Below, piece by piece: positions 58,132-64,000 of a DNA stretch of 64,000 bases. This stretch comes from Narthecium ossifragum (taxonomy: Eukaryota; Streptophyta; Magnoliopsida; Dioscoreales; Nartheciaceae): the NCBI GenBank assembly GCA_963920575.1, contig OY986971.1, positions 2,480,001 through 2,544,000 on the forward strand, given 5' to 3'. The first letter of the stretch is position 1. The number at the start of each line of letters is the position of its first letter. The position numbers and the translations under genes were made by a program. Below the pieces are notes generated by a model. That model made no database searches. It saw only the letters and a program-made list of their open reading frames with translations, and had not been told where the DNA came from.

Positions 58132-60706
58132 TGTGTTTTGGGCAAGCAAACTAGAGTAAAGTTTGGCACTACAGTTCATCAAACTCAAGGTAATTTGGAT
58201 TATATACACACAGATGTTTGGGGTCCTACCAAGACAGTATATTTGGGAGGTATGCATTGGTTTGTTTCTTTTATTGATGATTATTCTAGAAGAGTTTGGG
58301 TCTATCCTATGAAACATAAGGGTGAAGTGTTAGATATATTTTTGAAGTGGAAGAAGATGATAGAAACTCAAATTGCCAAAAGAATTAAATGTCTTCAATC
58401 GGATAATGGTGGTGAGTTCAAATCAAATTCTTTTTTGAAGCTATGTGAGGATGAAGGCATAGTTAGACACTTCACTGTTAGGGAGACACCACAACAGAAT
58501 GTGATCGCAGAACGTATGGGCCATATTTCACTGGAGAAAGTACGGTATATGTTGTCTAATGCTGGCTTGGGCAAAGAATTTTGGGCGAGTCATTGTCATA
58601 TGCACGTCATCTCATCAACAGATTACCTGTATCTGCAAATGAGGGGAAAACTCCACTTGAGATATGGTCTGAACATCCTACTACAAATTATGATTCTTTG
58701 CATATATTTGGTTGTCCCACATATTATCATGTAAGGGAAAGCAAGCTAGATCCTAGAGCCAAGAAAGCAATATTTTTAGGCTTTAAGATTGGTGTGAAAG
58801 GATATAGACTTTGGTATCTTCAGTTAAAGAAGGTTATTGTTAGCAGAGATATTAAATTTGATGAGTTCTCAATATTGAAGGAGAATCTGCAGAGCTCTTA
58901 GGAGGAGAGTACTAGTAGGAGTGTTTCCCAGCAGATGGAGTTTGAGACTCCAGTTGTTGCAATGAAGAATGATAGCAGATATGTTCAGAATGAGGAATCA
59001 AGTTCAGATGAGGAGGAGACTGAGGAGGTTTCACATCAATAAGACTCAATTGCAGCCAATAGACTAAGAAGAGAGATTCGAAAGCATGCAGTCAATAAGA
59101 CTTGGTAGCATATGCACTTTCAGTTATTGAAGATGATATTCCATCTACTTATAGAGGAGCAGTGAAGAGTTATGAGAAAGTAGAATGGAGGAAGGCTATG
59201 GATGAAGAGATGCAATCTCTCTCTAAAAATTCAACATGAGAGTTGGTACAACTTCCTTTGGGAAAAAAAGTCGTTGGTTGCAAGTGGGTTTACACTAAGA
59301 AGGAGGATCAATTGGAAAAAGACAATATGAGATACAAGGTTAGGCTTGTAGCTAAAGGCTACACTCAGAAAAAAGGAATGGACTACAATGAGGTATTTTC
59401 TCTAGTTGTCAAACATTCTTTTATTCGTATTTTGTTAGCTTTGGTTGCTCAGTTTGATTTTGACTTAGTACAACTTGATGTCAAAACTGCTTTATTGCAT
59501 AGTGATTTGGAGGAGGATATGTACATGTCTTAACCAGATGGATTCAAAATTGCTGGTAAATAGAATTGGGTTTGCAAACTGAAGAAGCCATTGTATGGTT
59601 TGAAACAGTCTCCAAGGCAGTTGAACAAAAGATTTAACCAATTCATGAAAGGTATAAAGTACACAAGAAGCAATTTTGATCACTGTGTCTATTTTAGAAA
59701 GTTACGAGATGGATCCTTTATATATTTGCTCTTATATGTTGATGACATGCTCATTGCATCTAAGAGCAAGGTGGCGATTGAGAAGCTCAAGGCTCAGTTG
59801 AAGAATGAATTTGAGATGAAGGATCTTGGAGAAGCCAAGAAAATTTTGGGCATGGAGATCGAGCAAGATAGAGTGAAGAGCACAGTTTTGTCACATAAGC
59901 AATATTTGAAGAAAATTTTGCAGCGCTTCGACATTGATGAAAAAGCTAAACCTGTGAGTACTCATTTGTCTCCTCACTTCAAACTTATTGCTTTGTTATC
60001 TCCATAGACGGATGCAGAGCGTGAATATATGGCTCAAGTTTCGTATGCAAATGTTGTTGGAAGCTTTATGTACGCTATGGTGTATACAAGGCCAGATATT
60101 TCACATGCAGTTAGTATGGTAAGCGAGTACATGCATGATCCAGGAAAAATGCATTGACAGGCTGTGAAATGGATCTTACGGTATATCTCAGGTACTGTGA
60201 ACGCTGGTTTGATGTTTGAATTTGATAATCAACTGGATTGTCATATAGTTGGACATATGGATTCATATTATGCTTGTGATTTAGATAAGCGCAAGTCAAC
60301 TACAGGGTATATTTTTACTCTTGCTAAAGGGCCAGTGAGTTGGAGGTCGACATTGCAGTCCACAATTGCTTTGTCTACTACGAAGGCAGAGTACATGGCA
60401 GCGACAGAAGCCATTAAAGAGGCTATTTGGTTACATGGATTGATTAAGGACTTGGGAATTTCTCAACAACATGTTGTCTATTGTGACAGTCAAAGTGCAA
60501 TACATTTAACAAATAACCAAGTTCATCATTCAAGAACGAAGCACATCGACACCCGATTTCACTTTGTTCGTGAGATTTTGGATGAAGGAGACATTCTTCT
60601 TCAAAAGATTGGAACTGCAGATAATCATGCATATATGTTAACCAAAGTGGTTTATAGGGTCAAGTTCCAACATTGTTTGGAATTGGCCAAAATTGTGTAT
60701 GCTTGA
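58132..60706 (+). pseudogene. Copia pol remnant: integrase, reverse transcriptase, RNase H
   Basis: Integrase has YIHTDVWGPTKTVYLGG, FIDDYSRRVWVYPMKHKG, LQSDNGGEF and a changed RETPQQNVIAERMG motif. The frame shifts near 58585, continuing with HLINRLPVSANEGKTPLEIW. RT begins around 59130 (EKVEWRKAMDEEMQSL) and shows KKVVGCKWVYTKK, LDVKTALLHSDLEEDMYMS, MYGLKQSPRQ and the catalytic LYVDDMLIASKSK. RNase H has GHMDSYYACDLDKRKSTTGY, TKAEYMAATEA and CDSQSAIHLTNN. Stops interrupt it at about 58900, 59041, 59238, 59532, 59563, 60005 and 60157. It is decayed and cannot encode active enzymes. Confidence 0.9.
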
Positions 60707-60827
60707 ATACCTTCGGGTTTGGCGTCTTAGGACGCAATTTGCAGGCGACTGACACTTATCTACCCTGAAGCTTTGAGATGAAGAGGCTATTTGTTTGATA
60801 CTTGGAAATTTCACCAATGTAGAGATT

Positions 60828-61410
60828 TGTTGTTTATTGGCTCTTTTTCCAATCTGGGATTGGTTTTAAAAAAGGACAACAAGAGCCCAAGTTGAAAAAT
60901 CAGATCAATCCCCATACTATTCAGATTGATCCTTTTTTTGTCTTCCATAAGGCAAATTTTGAGGGTATCAATCCGCCCAGACGCCAGGAGAAACGGATTG
61001 ATCCCAACGTCATTGATGTGACGTAATTGTTGGCTCAGATTAAATCTGATCCTAAATAACTTGGAGCTTATAAATAGGGGTTTTGGAGATCTTTTTTAGG
61101 GCTTGCTTTTCTTCCTTTGGAGTTCTAGAGAGAGGAGGTTTGTAACCCTCATCTTTGGGATATGAGAAATTAGGATTTGGGAATTAAGCTTTGTATTTGT
61201 AATTCTCTTTCATATTGATACTGGATTGATCGCCTGTGCCGCCCCGTGGATGTAGGATATTACCGAACCACGCAAATCCTCGTGTTTTAGGTGTGTTTTC
61301 TATTTTCTCTCCCTCTATTCTTTGATTATTGTTTGGGTTGGTTGGTGTGTTTGTTTTTCCTTCTCGAGTATTGGTGGATTTTAACATTAGGGGTGCCTTC
61401 CGGCGCAACA
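60828..61410 (+). repeat. 3' LTR of the copia element (583 bp)
   Basis: It starts TGTTGTTTATTGG after a short purine-rich AATGTAGAGATT tract and ends GGCGCAACA, so the ends are TGTTG/CAACA. A TATA box (TATAAATA) lies at 61069-61076. No second LTR is present in the window, so target duplications cannot be compared. Confidence 0.75.
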
Positions 61411-62930
61411 CTCTTCCTGTAGACGTAGGAGAATTTGTCTCCGAATCATATAAATATCTATGTCTCCCACTTTTCTATTATTTTTATATTATTTTGCATC
61501 TTTCGGTTTGATTTTTTTTGCAAATATCGATCAATGATAGAGGATCCGACGCTTTCACACTAATAATTTGAAACATAAATTATATTCATAAGACCCGGTC
61601 CTTTAATATTCACATGTCGCGACTGATGAATCGTTCAAGCCCACACTCTAAGCTCTAGTTAGCTTGCAACAAACAAGAATATGTTTGGCGATTGCCATCC
61701 GGAAATGCATCATTAATTGGAAGCTTTTTTCTTTATTTTATGTTCCTTTAATATTCACATGTTGGGACTTATGAATTATTCTAACCCACACTTTAAGCTC
61801 TAGTTAGCTTGCAACAAACAAGAATATGTTTGGCGATACTTATCTGGAAATGCATCATTAATTTGAAGCTTTTTTTTTTTAATCTTAGTGAGATCAAAAC
61901 TTCACAGACCCAAACAAACAATCACATCAAAATACAAGCCACCAATTCTGACCTGAAAATGTAATATTGCTCTGTATTTTATCGGTATCGATTCGAGTTT
62001 AATTATTTAAATGTTGCTTGCAATGGATGGTGACTGAACAACAATGAATAACCCAGGGACCAAATGACGTACTAAATGATTGTTTTGACTCTGAAATTAA
62101 ATATACAAGCAGCCCATAATGCCTAATGGCTGCCACCTAACAATAATAAGGTATTCTTTTAAATTATACTTTTTAAGAAGATTGTTTGCTTCCTAATTGG
62201 ATAAAGCCATAAAGGCTTGCATCTTTCCAGCAATTAATAAGCTGGCAAAACATTGAGTTTTCCAATTGCACTTCCAAGGTAGTTGAGCGAGCTAAGTATA
62301 TGTGTGACAAAGTATTCTTGAGGTGCTATTCTGTATATAATTGAGATGGTTGGGAGAAGAAGTTTGCAGGATCTCACAGATCATATTGACACATTCAAAG
62401 TTGTCATGGGAAACGTTTGGGGAACACAAAGAATCAGTCATAAACTAGTTGGTCATTTTCCATTAATTTCCTGGAATAAGAATAAAAAAAATCATGGCTG
62501 ATCAATTAAAACTGAATTCTTAGAACAAGCAGCAAATTTGATTATAAGAAGAGCTAATATTCACCACCTCCATTTTATTATTTTTCTTGTTTTGGAATTA
62601 ACTCGGCGCCTTTTAACCAGCACCAAAGAAAAAGAAATTTACATTAAACTTAGAGCAGTTCATACATCATAGAAGCAAATAATAAAACCATTCTCTCCAT
62701 CCTATTAAAATCAGGGGAAAAAAAGAGACATCAAAACAACAAATATCAAATATTGATGGGAGCCAAAAAAAGAAAAAAAAAATCACAATAAAAAAACTCA
62801 AATTTGAGAAATGCGTTTCCCAACAACACTACCTATAATAAGAGAGCCTTAACACACATGAGAGCCAGCCTAAACCCAAAAGAATCCCCTAACTAATCTT
62901 TTCATTCACTCAACCACCAAAATAGATGAC
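61411..62930. other. Intergenic DNA and promoter of the TBL gene
   Basis: AT-rich sequence without recognisable genes. A 145-bp direct duplication is listed separately. The leader of the TBL gene is A/C-rich; a short upstream frame starts at ATG 62925, overlapping the first TBL start codon by its position. Confidence 0.4.
61600..61880. repeat. Tandem duplication, unit about 145 bp
   Basis: Copy 1 at 61600-61744 and copy 2 at 61745-61880 share CCTTTAATATTCACATGT, GCTCTAGTTAGCTTGCAAC and AATATGTTTGGCGAT. They differ by scattered substitutions, so the duplication is not recent. Confidence 0.88.
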
Positions 62931-63593
62931 ATGTATAACAAGGACATATCACATATGGTCATCTCTTCCAATATTGGAACACCAAAGCTTTCCAAACCTT
63001 CATACTTCTCCATGAAGCTCCATGGCAAGGAGCTCTTCTTTGGCCACAAAAGGATCATCCATGGCCTCCTCAAGCTCCTCTTCTTATCATCACTAGTCCT
63101 CCTCTCCATCACCATCCTCCCCTTCTTCAATCATCCTATGATCCAAACTCAATATTATGCAGCTCCTCTTTCTCATCCTATAATCATGCACAAAAAAAAC
63201 ACCACATCTTCTGATCATCATCAGAATCATCAATCAATTCCTACCAATTTGCACATAAATAGTCCTCCTCCTCCTCCTCCTGTCCGGCGAAGTACTCCGA
63301 AGGAACTTCCTAGTAAGTCTTGTGACATATCGAAAGGTGAATGGGTTCGGGATGTTGATGGGCCATACTACACGAACGAGACGTGCCGGACGATCCAGGA
63401 GCACCAGAATTGCATGAAGTTCGGCCGGCCGGACGGGGACTATTTGAAGTGGAGGTGGAGGCCGGACGGGTGCGAGCTGCTGCGGTTCGATCCGGCGGGG
63501 TTCTTGGAGCTGGTCCGGGGGAAATCCATGGCCTTCGTCGGCGATTCGCTCGCCAGGAACCACATGCAGTCCTTGATGTGCCTCTTGTCTAAG
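62931..63593 (+). CDS. TBL: Trichome-birefringence-like (TBL) protein, first exon, TBL19-22 type (partial)
   Basis: The first exon encodes 221 residues up to a GT donor at 63594-63595. Residues 47-66 ([20 protein letters not shown]) form the type II membrane anchor, followed by a low-complexity stem with SPPPPPP. The TBL domain begins [20 protein letters not shown], then [17 protein letters not shown] and [18 protein letters not shown]. The esterase motif is [13 protein letters not shown], with Ser at residue 206 of GDS. The C-terminal DxxH part lies in exons beyond the window. TBL proteins are Golgi O-acetyltransferases of cell-wall polysaccharides such as xylan, mannan or pectin. The Met at 63012 ([10 protein letters not shown]) is an alternative start and fits the usual length before the anchor better. 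The coding part after 63340 is much more GC-rich than the upstream half. Confidence 0.88.
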
Positions 63594-64000
63594 GTACAAT
63601 ATATCCTTCGACTCCTTAATATTTTCTTTTTTGTGCTCCTCTAGCTTTGATCTGTCCAGCCATTCAAAAACTGATCATCACCACACGTATTCAGGATTAT
63701 CTATTTTAGAATTTGGTTTCCAGTCCTGGTGTTACGTCACAGCAGCGTGTTGGACCAGAAAAGAAAAGTATTAGAGAGACCATTAAGCCATAAAGGCATT
63801 AATTTTAGTTTTTTTTTCCAAAATATCCTTATTTTATAGCAAGAATTTCCTTATCGGTGATACGCATCGTTTCGATCACCAGCCGAGCCATGTGCCGGTC
63901 TTGTTTCATTTACAAGTTCAAAGGAGAGGGGAAAGGAGAGACAAGGAGAGGGGGAAAGAGGAGACAAGGAGAAGTGGGGGAGCAGCAGAGAATGAGAGAA
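63594..64000. other. Intron of the TBL gene
   Basis: It begins at the donor at 63594. No exon with TBL homology is visible up to the window end. The last ~90 bases are a purine-rich run with repeated GGAGAGACAAGGAGA. Confidence 0.6.

Larger units (their letters stand above)
57859..61410 (+). mobile_element. Rearranged Ty1/copia element with a single (3') LTR
   Basis: The order is partial reverse transcriptase (57859-58131), integrase (from 58132), reverse transcriptase again, RNase H (to 60706), then an LTR (60828-61410). The first RT piece duplicates 59780-60046 with about 90 percent identity by eye. In an intact copia element integrase precedes RT once, and gag-protease and a 5' LTR are present; these are missing here. 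The structure fits unequal recombination or deletion between two neighbouring copies. Confidence 0.88.

Overview
The window looks like nuclear DNA of a flowering plant. Its genes have many GT-AG introns, the spacers are AT-rich, and LTR retrotransposons, DNA transposons and a LINE remnant occupy a large share. Protein features (an AHK4-type cytokinin receptor with a short N-terminus, an XTH27/28-type enzyme, a TBL gene with a GDS motif) and the style of the repeats suggest a non-grass monocot, perhaps a palm. The species call is inference and weak.

Layout. 0-0.6 kb: 5' end of a BAP31-like ER membrane protein gene (minus strand). 2.3-5.2 kb: a five-exon SecE-like small membrane protein gene (minus), assembled here from exons too short to show as open frames. 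6.6-8.6 kb: a probable non-autonomous inverted-repeat DNA element carrying a deleted ER small heat-shock protein gene. 12.7-22.0 kb: a complete 11-exon cytokinin receptor histidine kinase of the AHK4/CRE1/WOL type (plus). 22.6 and 23.8 kb: a 5'-truncated LINE and a MITE-like element. 24.5-25.9 kb: a chloroplast DUF760 (UV-B-induced type) gene (plus). 28.0-35.3 kb: a PIF/Harbinger element with a Myb/SANT gene, a broken nuclease gene, an extra ORF with an RNase H1-N/viroplasmin domain, and a nested LTR-like segment. 37.7-39.9 kb: a complete four-exon xyloglucan endotransglucosylase/hydrolase gene (plus). 41.2-56.8 kb: one large Ty3/gypsy Tat-clade insertion with a 5-bp target duplication, two RNase H domains, an antisense spliced plant-mobile-domain gene and an abnormal left end. 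57.9-61.4 kb: a rearranged, decayed Ty1/copia element with one LTR. 62.9-63.6 kb: first exon of a trichome-birefringence-like (TBL) gene, running off the window.

The host genes do not form a pathway. They are independent: ER membrane protein, SecE-like subunit, hormone receptor, plastid protein, and two cell-wall enzymes (XTH and TBL). The most unusual biology is in the transposons. The Tat-clade insertion appears to have been integrated through two U5 ends, with an inverted LTR fragment joined by microhomology to a duplicated piece of its 3' internal region. The Harbinger element carries a third, viroplasmin-domain ORF next to the usual Myb/SANT and nuclease genes. All calls come from reading the sequence and recalled family knowledge; no database search was run.
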